A DNA stretch of 48,163 bases from contig JACPQN010000021.1 in NCBI GenBank assembly GCA_016190485.1, forward strand, positions 1-48,163, given 5' to 3'. The notes beneath the pieces are model-generated. The model searched no databases and was not told where the DNA came from. It worked only from the letters and a program-made list of their open reading frames with translations. The DNA comes from Chloroflexota bacterium (lineage in GTDB: Bacteria > Chloroflexota > Dehalococcoidia > SHYD01). Below, piece by piece: positions 34,385-40,531 of this stretch (positions are counted from its first letter, which is position 1; every line of letters begins with the position of its first letter). Made by a program: the position numbers and the translations under genes.

Positions 34385-35019
34385 TGCAGCAGCTGGTCGA
34401 CGATCTGCTTCATCTGCTCGTACGAGAGGCCGGGCGGAAGGGCGCGGGTTGCAATCTGCTCCTTCCGGTCAATGAAGACTGATTCCCCCAAGTACTGGAC
34501 TCCATAAGCTTGAGCGACTTGGAGCCTGCTGTCCGTGGCGTACACGAGGTCTCCGCCTTTATATTTTTTCATCCAGGCCAGGAATGCTGCCTCGCCAGAC
34601 GCCGGGATAACGTTCAACGCTACAACCTGGACGTTTCTACCCTTGTATTCTTCGTGGAGGCGTGCCAACCCGGGCAGTTCCTTGATGCAGGTGACTCAGC
34701 CAGGCCCTGTGAAGAAGAGGATGCGTACGTTCCCTCGCTGCTCGGATAGCCGGAATGGGGAACCCTCAGTAGTGATCACCACGAAATCCGGGGCTGAGGG
34801 CCTGTTGGTGTTCAGCACGAGCGAAGAATCCGGTTGGCCCGATAACCCCGGCGGGTTCTGGCTTTTAGGCCACAGCTGGAATACGCCGAGCAAGAGAAGG
34901 AGCGCCGGGGCCACCGCAGCCAAAAGGAGCCGCTTCTTGGTCAGCCCAGCCTTGCGCGGTGAGCTCCCTTTGGCCACCGTTCTGTTTTCAGAGGGCTGGT
35001 TAGTTATGTCCACAGTCAT
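34381..35019 (-). CDS. Membrane-anchored TlpA/thioredoxin-fold protein with UxxC (in-frame TGA read as selenocysteine)
   Basis: 212 aa if the TGA at 34698-34696 is read through. N-terminal helix (RLLLAAVAPALLLLLGVF, residues ~30-48), then APDFVVITTEGSPFRLSEQRGNVRILFFTGPG-U-VTC in sequence, ELPGLARLHEEY, VVALNV and a C-terminal LGESVFIDRK. TGA is codon 108, where TlpA/ResA proteins have the first Cys of CxxC; C111 is the second. Both halves are in the same frame and both look like family members, so a gene finder would split it. The ATG is fixed by its 4-nt ATGA overlap with the preceding 31-aa gene, and the stop overlaps ccdA. Selenocysteine is my inference; a nonsense mutation or error is the alternative. 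Other genes here use TGA as stop, so recoding to Trp is excluded. Confidence 0.8.
34656..34681 (-). promoter_or_regulatory. Candidate bacterial SECIS hairpin after the in-frame TGA
   Basis: Starting 19 nt after UGA, the mRNA can fold UGCC-CGGGUU-GGCA (34676-34663) with an outer GGA/UCC pair set (34681-34656). A small apical loop containing G's at this distance is what bacterial SelB-dependent elements look like (E. coli fdhF has its loop about 22-24 nt after UGA). Short stem, so suggestive only. Confidence 0.45.
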
Positions 35020-35111
35020 CTCCTTTTGTTCCGTTGAGAGGCTAACGCGGCAGCCAACGCCGGCAGCCCGCAGCACGCTATGAGAAGCACGACGGCGAGC
35101 AACCCTTCCAT
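35016..35111 (-). CDS. 31-aa membrane peptide with adjacent cysteines
   Basis: MEGLLAVVLLIACCGLPALA, then AALASQRNKRR. One hydrophobic helix with CC at residues 13-14 and a positively charged C-terminus. The ATG lies 2 nt after the merE stop and its TGA overlaps the ATG of the UxxC gene, so coding is supported by position even though it is very short. Adjacent cysteines in a membrane helix next to mercury genes suggest Hg(II) or thiol relay; this is inference. Confidence 0.65.
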   Translation of the reverse strand: MEGLLAVVLLIACCGLPALAAALASQRNKRR

Positions 35112-35113
35112 GC

Positions 35114-35446
35114 CTAGCTATCCCGCGCGCCAGCGCGCCCGCTAACAACGGGCAAGCCGCGCTTTTCCGTCTTCCCTGGTTGGGCCTTGGCTACTCCCGC
35201 CGCTGGCGAACACGCCTCACGCTGATCCGGTCCGCCCCTTGAGTTGAGCAGCCGCAACCCAAGAACCACCGCCCCGATGAAATAGAGGATCGTACCCGTC
35301 ACTACTAGCCCCTGGTTCAGGGTGAGGAACGCGCCCAAAGCAGTGCCGCTCAGCAGCGCTAACGCAAGAGGCAGGGTGAGGGGCAGGTGGCAGGGACAGG
35401 CGAGGAAGCCCGTCACTACCAGGAAGTATCCCCCTATTTTCTTCAC
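35114..35446 (-). CDS. MerE-like mercury transport protein
   Basis: 110 aa from a GTG with GGGAGAG upstream. Two hydrophobic helices; the first ends in LACPCHLPLTLP, matching the CPCHLP motif of MerE, a small inner-membrane protein that moves Hg(II) and methylmercury. The C-terminal ~40 residues (RGGPDQREACSPAAG...) are an extension with one more Cys not present in the ~78-aa classical MerE. It lies 19 nt after the Met-rich gene. No merT is seen, so this could be the main importer. Confidence 0.82.
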   Translation of the reverse strand: MKKIGGYFLVVTGFLACPCHLPLTLPLALALLSGTALGAFLTLNQGLVVTGTILYFIGAVVLGLRLLNSRGGPDQREACSPAAGVAKAQPGKTEKRGLPVVSGRAGARDS

Positions 35447-35465
35447 CGTTGACTCTCCCAGGCGC

Positions 35466-36146
35466 TTAAGTCTCCAGAGGGTGGGCTATAGCCACGATTG
35501 CACTCAAGGTGGTCACCGCCAAGCCCAATACGACGCTGGTCTTGGTAGCCGCATCGTTTCCACTGTACCCCAGGATAAAGGGGGCCACTACGAGCAAGAT
35601 ACCCAGCGCAACCGTGCTCCAGAGCAGCCACAGGGCCCAAGGGCTGATACGCGGCGCTGCTCCGGCAGCACCCGCACGGTACACGTTGGCGGCAGCAGAG
35701 GTCGGCCGGGCCGTAGGAGATGGGGCGGGCCGAGGCGCGCTGGCCGCGGCTGCGGGCTGCATCATCTGCTGCATCTCGCCCATCATCATCTGCATCATCT
35801 GCTGCTGAGGCTTGGTCAGCTCCGGCACGATGGACTCGATGAGTTTCATTTCCATCATGGCCTGCTCCTGGGGCATGCCCATTAAGAGCGCCATGTGGGT
35901 CTTCATCAAGAGGTCACGTTTGCCTTCAGGAAAATCCAACAGTATCTCAGTTCTGGTTTTCACCAGCTTTCTGATGCTGCTCTCCGGTAAGGACCCCACG
36001 GCCTCCATCATCTGATGCATGGCGCCGCGCCGGTCCTTCTCCCCCATCTCGGCGAACATCTCCAGCCGCTCCGTCATCATAGTCTTGCGCTGGTCGTCCG
36101 GCATGCCGGCCAGGGCGCCCACCATACTCTTCATGTCCATAGTCAT
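35466..36146 (-). CDS. Met-rich helical-repeat protein with C-terminal membrane helices (paralogue of the 349-aa protein)
   Basis: 226 aa; ATG with AAGGAGG 9 nt upstream. Residues 1-135 contain about 20 Met, in repeated helical units of the form MxxxLAxMPxxxRxxMMxxRLxM and in runs MMQMMMGEMQQMM. A Pro/Ala/Thr linker (about 130-155) leads to two membrane helices (about 165-185 and 205-222). The repeat unit and the phrase MALL-x-MP/LP also occur in the soluble middle of the gene at 38599. Methionine thioethers bind soft metals such as Hg(II), Cu(I) and Ag(I), so metal binding on one membrane face is plausible. Family unknown to me. Confidence 0.8.
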   Translation of the reverse strand: MTMDMKSMVGALAGMPDDQRKTMMTERLEMFAEMGEKDRRGAMHQMMEAVGSLPESSIRKLVKTRTEILLDFPEGKRDLLMKTHMALLMGMPQEQAMMEMKLIESIVPELTKPQQQMMQMMMGEMQQMMQPAAAASAPRPAPSPTARPTSAAANVYRAGAAGAAPRISPWALWLLWSTVALGILLVVAPFILGYSGNDAATKTSVVLGLAVTTLSAIVAIAHPLET

Positions 36147-36221
36147 TAGCTGTTACCTCCTTGTCTGGTTCGCTCCGTCTCCGTCTCGATGGGTTCTCCT
36201 ACCCACCAATACGGTCCCGCT

Positions 36222-36437
36222 TTATTGTTGTCTGGCCTTCAGATGGTCCACAACCCTTTGCATCACCAGCCCTAAGGTCTCTGCCTCGGCGGAAGTCAAA
36301 TCTAGGGTGAATCCCCGCTCGTGCAACCGTAAGGTGATGATGCCGTGGGGCACCTGCTCAAAGGCGGTGATGGTCTCCGAGTCGATGATCTCCACCATTC
36401 GGTGTTCGTGGGCATGCTCCTCGTGTTCCGTGGCCAT
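36222..36437 (-). CDS. 71-aa His-rich-N-terminus protein, paralogue B
   Basis: Begins MATEHEEHAHEHRMVEI; five of the first 13 residues are His... placed near acidic residues, a likely metal-binding head. GAGGGG precedes the ATG. The core VPHGIITLRLHERGFTLDLTSAE then helix ETLGLVMQRVVDHL aligns with the 73-aa protein encoded two genes upstream (VCHGVVMFQFFDRGIALLLTYDE). Predicted beta-hairpin plus helix; no Cys. The 167-nt gap before it (36438-36604) shows nothing coding. Unknown family. Confidence 0.7.
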   Translation of the reverse strand: MATEHEEHAHEHRMVEIIDSETITAFEQVPHGIITLRLHERGFTLDLTSAEAETLGLVMQRVVDHLKARQQ

Positions 36438-36604
36438 TCACCCCTCGTTCCTGTGATCGCCGCCCCCGGTGGAGCCGTGGCTGGCTCCTCGTGCAGCCTC
36501 TGACGGCGGAAGGGGGCCGCACGCAAACAAGCTTCTGCCCGAACTTCGGGGGACGCCTCATGGTGGTCGTGCCATTTCGTCACCCCCTTCTCCCTCGGCG
36601 CCGC

Positions 36605-36841
36605 TCAGGAACCGACCGTAACCAGCGTGAGCGTGCCGGTAACCCCGGAAAGCTCGTGGATCCGGCCCAGTACCAGCTCGCCGATCTCGCTCGTATCCAG
36701 GACCTCCAGGACCGCTACGACGTCGTAGGCGCCGGCCACCGCATCGGCCATTGTCACACTGGGGAGCGTCCGCAGTTCCTCAGCGACGGACTTGGCCTTT
36801 CTCAGCTCGGTGGTGATGAGCACGTAGGCCCGGACCGGCAT
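36605..36841 (-). CDS. Stand-alone Lrp/AsnC ligand-binding (RAM) domain protein
   Basis: 78 aa from the ATG at 36839-36841 (MPVRAYVLITTELRKA), AGGAG at good spacing; the longer frame lacks a site. It is a complete alpha/beta RAM domain: VRAYVLITTE, VAEELRTLPSV, ADAVAGAYDVVAVLEV, IHELSGVTGTLTLVTV. There is no DNA-binding HTH, so it is a small-molecule sensor or enzyme-subunit regulator that would form decamer-like rings in this fold. It lies between two paralogous small genes in the mer-type operon. Confidence 0.85.
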   Translation of the reverse strand: MPVRAYVLITTELRKAKSVAEELRTLPSVTMADAVAGAYDVVAVLEVLDTSEIGELVLGRIHELSGVTGTLTLVTVGS

Positions 36842-36863
36842 GCGGAGCCTCTCCTTCCCCGTC

Positions 36864-37085
36864 TCACCTAGCAGCGTGCCTTCGCTGCACGTGGGCAACC
36901 GCCCCCGTCAAGACTCTTCCCAGTGTCAGGACCTCGTCATAGGTTAGAAGCAGGGCAATGCCCCGGTCGAAAAACTGGAACATAACGACTCCATGGCACA
37001 CATCATCGGTGGCAGCAATACCGCGAAGCTCCGCCATCTCCACAAAGCCGCCTTCGTGGGTTCCGCCATCAGAAGAATGTTCCAT
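36864..37085 (-). CDS. 73-aa small protein, paralogue A
   Basis: MEHSSDGGTHEGGFVEMAEL, then DDVCHGVVMFQFFDRGIALLLTYDEVLTLGRVLTGAVAHV in order. Same layout as the 71-aa protein at 36222: acidic/His-containing head, beta-hairpin with HGV/HGI and RG, then a helix. It has one Cys (VCHG) where the paralogue has Pro. GGTGG lies upstream of the ATG. 22 nt before the RAM-domain gene. Function unknown. Confidence 0.7.
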   Translation of the reverse strand: MEHSSDGGTHEGGFVEMAELRGIAATDDVCHGVVMFQFFDRGIALLLTYDEVLTLGRVLTGAVAHVQRRHAAR

Positions 37086-37111
37086 TGGTTACCACCGCTT
37101 TCTTTGCCATG

Positions 37112-38578
37112 CTATTCGCCGGCGTAGGTGCGCACGCTGGGGGAGTCCGGGGCTAGGTCTTCCAGTCTGCGGTGCTTGGTCTCAATTCCGAAGGCCAGCA
37201 TCACCGCTGCCGCCAGAAACAGGGGCACCCCGAAAATGAGTTGGTGGACAAAGAGGGGCAAAGCCGAGCCCAGGAAGAGTCCCCCGAGAGGGATGGCCAG
37301 GAAAGCACCGAAACGGCTGAAACCTGTAGCCCAGCCACTCCCCATGCCTCGCACGTGGGTCGAGTACACCTCCGCGCTGTAGGGCCCGAATATCCCCAAA
37401 AGGATTGTCCCGAAGAAGAAGATGACCGCGCCCACTGGGATGATGAGGGCGGCGGCCATCTCCTGGCTCATCACTAAGAAAGCGAGGAGGAGCATCGCCA
37501 CTCCGGCGATGAACGGGTAGAGGACCAGGACGCCCTTCGTGCTCCACCGAAAGTAGAGGAAGGCAGTGAGCGCCGCGGCCGGGAACGCTGTGAGGTCCAT
37601 TAACGTCGTATAGAGATGGATCTGGTCGTTCGTCAGCCCGGCGGCCTTCAATACGCTGGGGAGCCAGCTGAGGAATCCGAAGGTGAAAAAGCCGAAGGAG
37701 AAAGAGTAGATCCAGAGCATAAGCGTCCGCCGGCGGTATTCAGGCTGCCACAACTGGCCGATACCTTTCAGTGCCAGGGCGCCTTCCCCACCTTCTGGCG
37801 GATCAATCGCCACCGCACCTGCAATGCTGGACTCCTCCACTTCATGGGTGAACCCGGGGGCCCTCTTCCGCGCGCTGGCCTCCAGGCGTTCCACAATCTG
37901 TACCGCCTCCCCCACTCTTCCTTTGCTCAGGAGAAAGCGTGGGGACTCAGGCACGAACTTGGCGATGAGAGGCACTAACAAAAAGCTAACTGTGCCTACC
38001 AGGAAAAGACTCCTCCAACCAAAGGCTTCCAGAAGCAACATCGCACTGCTCGACGCTATCAGGTAGCCGACAACTATGGCCAGGACCCCCATGGTTACCA
38101 TCGTCACGCCACGGTATCTGGCCGGCGTGTACTCAGCCAGCAACGTGAACGACATCGGGATGGCTCCGCCGACCCCAAGGGCTCCGAAGATGCAAACAAT
38201 AACCATTTGTGGGAAGGACCAGGAAAAACCCTTGATGGCCATGCCGATAGAGAACATGGTTATGCCGATTATTAGGGTCGGCTTTCGACCGATTCTGTCT
38301 GCTACTGTTCCCCAAAACAGAGCCCCTACGAAGGTCCCCGCCAAAGCCGTTGTCGGGTTGATTGAGGCGACTCTTGCGCTTAATCCCCACTCTTCCCTGA
38401 AGAAGGGGAGTGCGAAGGAAATCACAACCTGGTCCATGTGGTCGAAGCCCAGGCCGACAAATACCACCGTAAACAGCAGGAAGTGGAAGGGCAGCAACGG
38501 CAAGCGGTCTAGGCGCTCGGTGATAGACTCTCCAGCCCTATGGTTCTTGTAGAGATTAGCTATTTGTCTCTTTTGCAT
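37112..38578 (-). CDS. MFS transporter (sugar/organic-acid porter type, 12 TM)
   Basis: 488 aa from the ATG at 38576-38578 (MQKRQIANLY). The longer frame overlaps the upstream gene. Twelve hydrophobic helices; motif A GTVADRIGRKP after helix 2, YTPARYRG after helix 4, PESPRFLLSKGR before the central loop and AEVYSTHVRGMGSG in the second half, all of the SP/organic-acid-symporter kind. Substrate unknown. In a mer-type operon it could export a metal-ligand complex or import a thiol or organic acid, but that is a guess. 20 nt after the 349-aa gene. Confidence 0.85.
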   Translation of the reverse strand: MQKRQIANLYKNHRAGESITERLDRLPLLPFHFLLFTVVFVGLGFDHMDQVVISFALPFFREEWGLSARVASINPTTALAGTFVGALFWGTVADRIGRKPTLIIGITMFSIGMAIKGFSWSFPQMVIVCIFGALGVGGAIPMSFTLLAEYTPARYRGVTMVTMGVLAIVVGYLIASSSAMLLLEAFGWRSLFLVGTVSFLLVPLIAKFVPESPRFLLSKGRVGEAVQIVERLEASARKRAPGFTHEVEESSIAGAVAIDPPEGGEGALALKGIGQLWQPEYRRRTLMLWIYSFSFGFFTFGFLSWLPSVLKAAGLTNDQIHLYTTLMDLTAFPAAALTAFLYFRWSTKGVLVLYPFIAGVAMLLLAFLVMSQEMAAALIIPVGAVIFFFGTILLGIFGPYSAEVYSTHVRGMGSGWATGFSRFGAFLAIPLGGLFLGSALPLFVHQLIFGVPLFLAAAVMLAFGIETKHRRLEDLAPDSPSVRTYAGE

Positions 38579-38598
38579 ATTTTGGTGCTTCTCATTCG

Positions 38599-39648
38599 CT
38601 ATCCGATGAGTCCCAGCGCCCCCAGCAAGCTCTTGGCAGTTGCCTCCTGGCTCAGAAGTTGCAGCGCCAGATACCCATAGGGGATGGCAAAGGCGATGTG
38701 AGCGATGAAGGGCCAGATGACGAACCACCAGGGGAACCGGATCATGGGCATCATAGGAGGCATCAGGGCCATCATCATGAGCCAGACGAAAATTCCCCAG
38801 CCGATGGCCAGGGACCAGGAGCCGGCCCCGAAAAGCAGCGTATAAGGGACTACCAGCACAATCCCGTTAATAAAGTGCCAGAGGTAGCCCCACAGCCTCA
38901 CCCACCCAATGCTCGTTCCGGCCTCCTTGATAGTAACGGGGAGCGCAACATCGAACAGGCTCCGGAAGGTGGCCATGGGTATCTTCGGCATCCCACGAGG
39001 TTGGACGTAGGCTGTGCGAACGGCGTGGAGTCCGTCACCCGATTGCCCCTGCTCCATCATGACCTGGTCCATTGTCGCCATGATGGCGCGGCGCCCTTCG
39101 CTGGGGAGTTCACCCAGCAGCGCCATCTGGGTCTGGAGCATCCCCTGGCGGACATCCTCCGTGAGCAGGCTGAGGCCCGTCATCATTCCTGTGACCACTA
39201 CCTTTCGCCGCTCAAGGGTTAGTTTGGCCATAGACTGCACTCTGGGCCGCATCATCTCCAGACGTTCCTGGGGAGGTAAGGGGGCCATTCGGGCGACCAT
39301 GGTAGCAAGCATGTTCCGCTGTTGCTGCGGCGCCAGGCCGGTGATGATTACGCCGAACACGGTGGGCATGTCCGTAGGGAAGAGACCCAGGGCCACGCCA
39401 ATGAGACGGACAGCATCCAGGGCCAGTGAGGCTATGAGCCCGCTTATGACGCCCACCACCAGCAGGTCAAAGATGGGGTTTTGCGTGGCGTAGGCATAGG
39501 CAAGGTCCGCCAGAAAGATGAGCAGGGCCGGCGGGCCTAGGATGGCAAAGAACTTGCGGGCCGGTATGTCAAACATCCTGTCGAACAAGAGCGCGCCAAT
39601 GGGCACCCCTTGAACCACGAATGCTGAAATCCAAACTAACCAGTCCAT
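38599..39648 (-). CDS. Multi-helix membrane protein with Met-rich soluble insert (paralogous segment of the 226-aa protein)
   Basis: 349 aa. Three or so membrane helices at the N-terminus (residues ~1-115), then a Met-rich soluble segment (~115-200: MVARMAPLPPQERLEMMRP, MQTQMALL-like LQTQMALLGELP, MATMDQVMM) and three or four further helices rich in Met and Pro (LMMMALMPPMMPMIRFP). The soluble segment has the same repeat as the protein at 35466. No homologue known to me; soft-metal binding or transport is the obvious hypothesis. Weak ribosome site AAGAAG. Confidence 0.75.
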   Translation of the reverse strand: MDWLVWISAFVVQGVPIGALLFDRMFDIPARKFFAILGPPALLIFLADLAYAYATQNPIFDLLVVGVISGLIASLALDAVRLIGVALGLFPTDMPTVFGVIITGLAPQQQRNMLATMVARMAPLPPQERLEMMRPRVQSMAKLTLERRKVVVTGMMTGLSLLTEDVRQGMLQTQMALLGELPSEGRRAIMATMDQVMMEQGQSGDGLHAVRTAYVQPRGMPKIPMATFRSLFDVALPVTIKEAGTSIGWVRLWGYLWHFINGIVLVVPYTLLFGAGSWSLAIGWGIFVWLMMMALMPPMMPMIRFPWWFVIWPFIAHIAFAIPYGYLALQLLSQEATAKSLLGALGLIG

Positions 39649-39717
39649 TCTTGCGACTTCTTTCGTTACGCGGCTTCCAAAGCGGATGCCGGTCCTACCC
39701 AGGCGAAAAGGTTGCTT

Positions 39718-39867
39718 TCAGGACGGCCTGGCCTGCCCAACCGGCTGACCGCTCTTCTCGACCAGCGGCTCATCATCACAGGACAGACTGCCCGAGCCCG
39801 CCTTTGTCACGATGAACTCGGCACCGCAGATGGAGCACACGTAGCGGTTTCCCACTTGAACTGCCAT
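39718..39867 (-). CDS. 49-aa desulforedoxin-like zinc/iron ribbon protein
   Basis: MAVQVGNRYVCSICGAEF, then IVTKAGSGSLSCDDEPL. The order G-x-x-Y-x-C-x2-C-G, G-x-G-x-L-x-C matches the desulforedoxin/desulfoferrodoxin N-terminal fold, but the last ligand pair is Cys-Asp instead of Cys-Cys. AGGAG lies 6 nt before the ATG. A short acidic/Pro tail follows. Too short for usual ORF cut-offs. A redox or metal-binding role is plausible. Confidence 0.65.
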   Translation of the reverse strand: MAVQVGNRYVCSICGAEFIVTKAGSGSLSCDDEPLVEKSGQPVGQARPS

Positions 39868-39959
39868 GGCCGCTCCTAGTGAAAGCCGGTACCCATCCTA
39901 CCTGTTGTGGTGCTCTTAGCCACCTTTGAAGCGCGCAAGGATGGGCTTCGGCACACTGA

Positions 39960-40190
39960 TCAGTTCCAGCCGAGGCGCGCTTCCCTGGCCGGCTCTACGT
40001 CTTCCAGGTACACCCGTCCCCCACAACGGCCGCAGCGGGGGTGGGCATCTGGACCAAGGCTGCACAGAAAGAAGGTCATACGACGAAACCGCTCTACCTT
40101 CAGCCGTCCACCCGACCCTCGGGCCTCCGCCAGAGCTTCTGCGCAAACGCGACTACAGTTGTAACACTTGAGGTCGGCCGTAATTACCAT
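39960..40190 (-). CDS. 76-aa protein with two Cys-pair motifs (zinc-ribbon type)
   Basis: MVITADLKCYNCSRVCAEAL, with C9, C12 and C16, then a basic middle (GGRLKVERFRRM), one Cys (FFLC) and CGRCGG near residue 53-58 followed by RVYLEDVEP. Two separated CxxC pairs are typical of a zinc ribbon. It lies between the desulforedoxin-like gene and merP, same strand, with gaps of 92 and 79 nt. I do not know the family; the ribosome site is weak (GAGACG). Confidence 0.6.
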   Translation of the reverse strand: MVITADLKCYNCSRVCAEALAEARGSGGRLKVERFRRMTFFLCSLGPDAHPRCGRCGGRVYLEDVEPAREARLGWN

Positions 40191-40269
40191 CGCAGATCAC
40201 GTCTCTTTCTGGGGTTTCGCCGTATTGCGATCCCACGTCTTGAAACAAAGGGCTATATCCCGATGCCCC

Positions 40270-40503
40270 CTAGCAACAGCCGCCCAGCATCGTCGCCTTG
40301 TAGTGGCGCTGGAACACCGGGTTCTCCAGGATCTCCTGCTCGCTGGTCGCCTCACTGTCGAACAGCACCTCGCCAAGCCCTGTCCGCCAGTCGACGCGCA
40401 CGCGTCGCACGCCCTTGTTGCGCTTGAGGCCGTGCTCGATGCCCTGGGCGCACCCTTCGCAGGTCATCCCCTCGATCTGGAGCTGCACCGTCTGCTCTGC
40501 CAT
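40270..40503 (-). CDS. MerP-like heavy-metal-associated (HMA) protein
   Basis: 77 aa. HMA ferredoxin-like fold with MTCEGC (C15, C18), then GIEHGLKRNKGVRRVRVDW. It lacks a signal peptide, so unlike classical periplasmic MerP it should stay in the cytoplasm and probably takes the place of the missing N-terminal HMA domain of the adjacent MerA. The C-terminus ends GGCC, mirroring the CC tail of MerA, so metal hand-over between the two is likely. AAAGGAG precedes the ATG by 9 nt. 28 nt after merA. Confidence 0.87.
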   Translation of the reverse strand: MAEQTVQLQIEGMTCEGCAQGIEHGLKRNKGVRRVRVDWRTGLGEVLFDSEATSEQEILENPVFQRHYKATMLGGCC

Positions 40504-40531
40504 TTTGATTCGCTCCTTTCAAGCTATGTGC

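Noticed and set aside
33608-35019. Cytochrome c maturation locus because of CcdA plus TlpA
   Set aside because: No other ccm/ccs genes or haem-binding motifs are nearby; the pair is embedded in mer-type genes.
34381-35148. TGA read as Trp (alternative code)
   Set aside because: ileS, the radical SAM gene, ccdA-overlapping frames and others end at TGA normally, and the position matches the catalytic Cys rather than a Trp.
34696-35148. Upstream start of the UxxC gene at 35148
   Set aside because: The extra 43 residues overlap the 31-aa gene in another frame and have no ribosome site; the ATG at 35019 overlaps its stop.
39718-39720. Second in-frame TGA as selenocysteine in the 49-aa protein
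   Set aside because: The frame stays open to the next gene, but nothing after the TGA resembles a conserved domain and no Cys position is implied.
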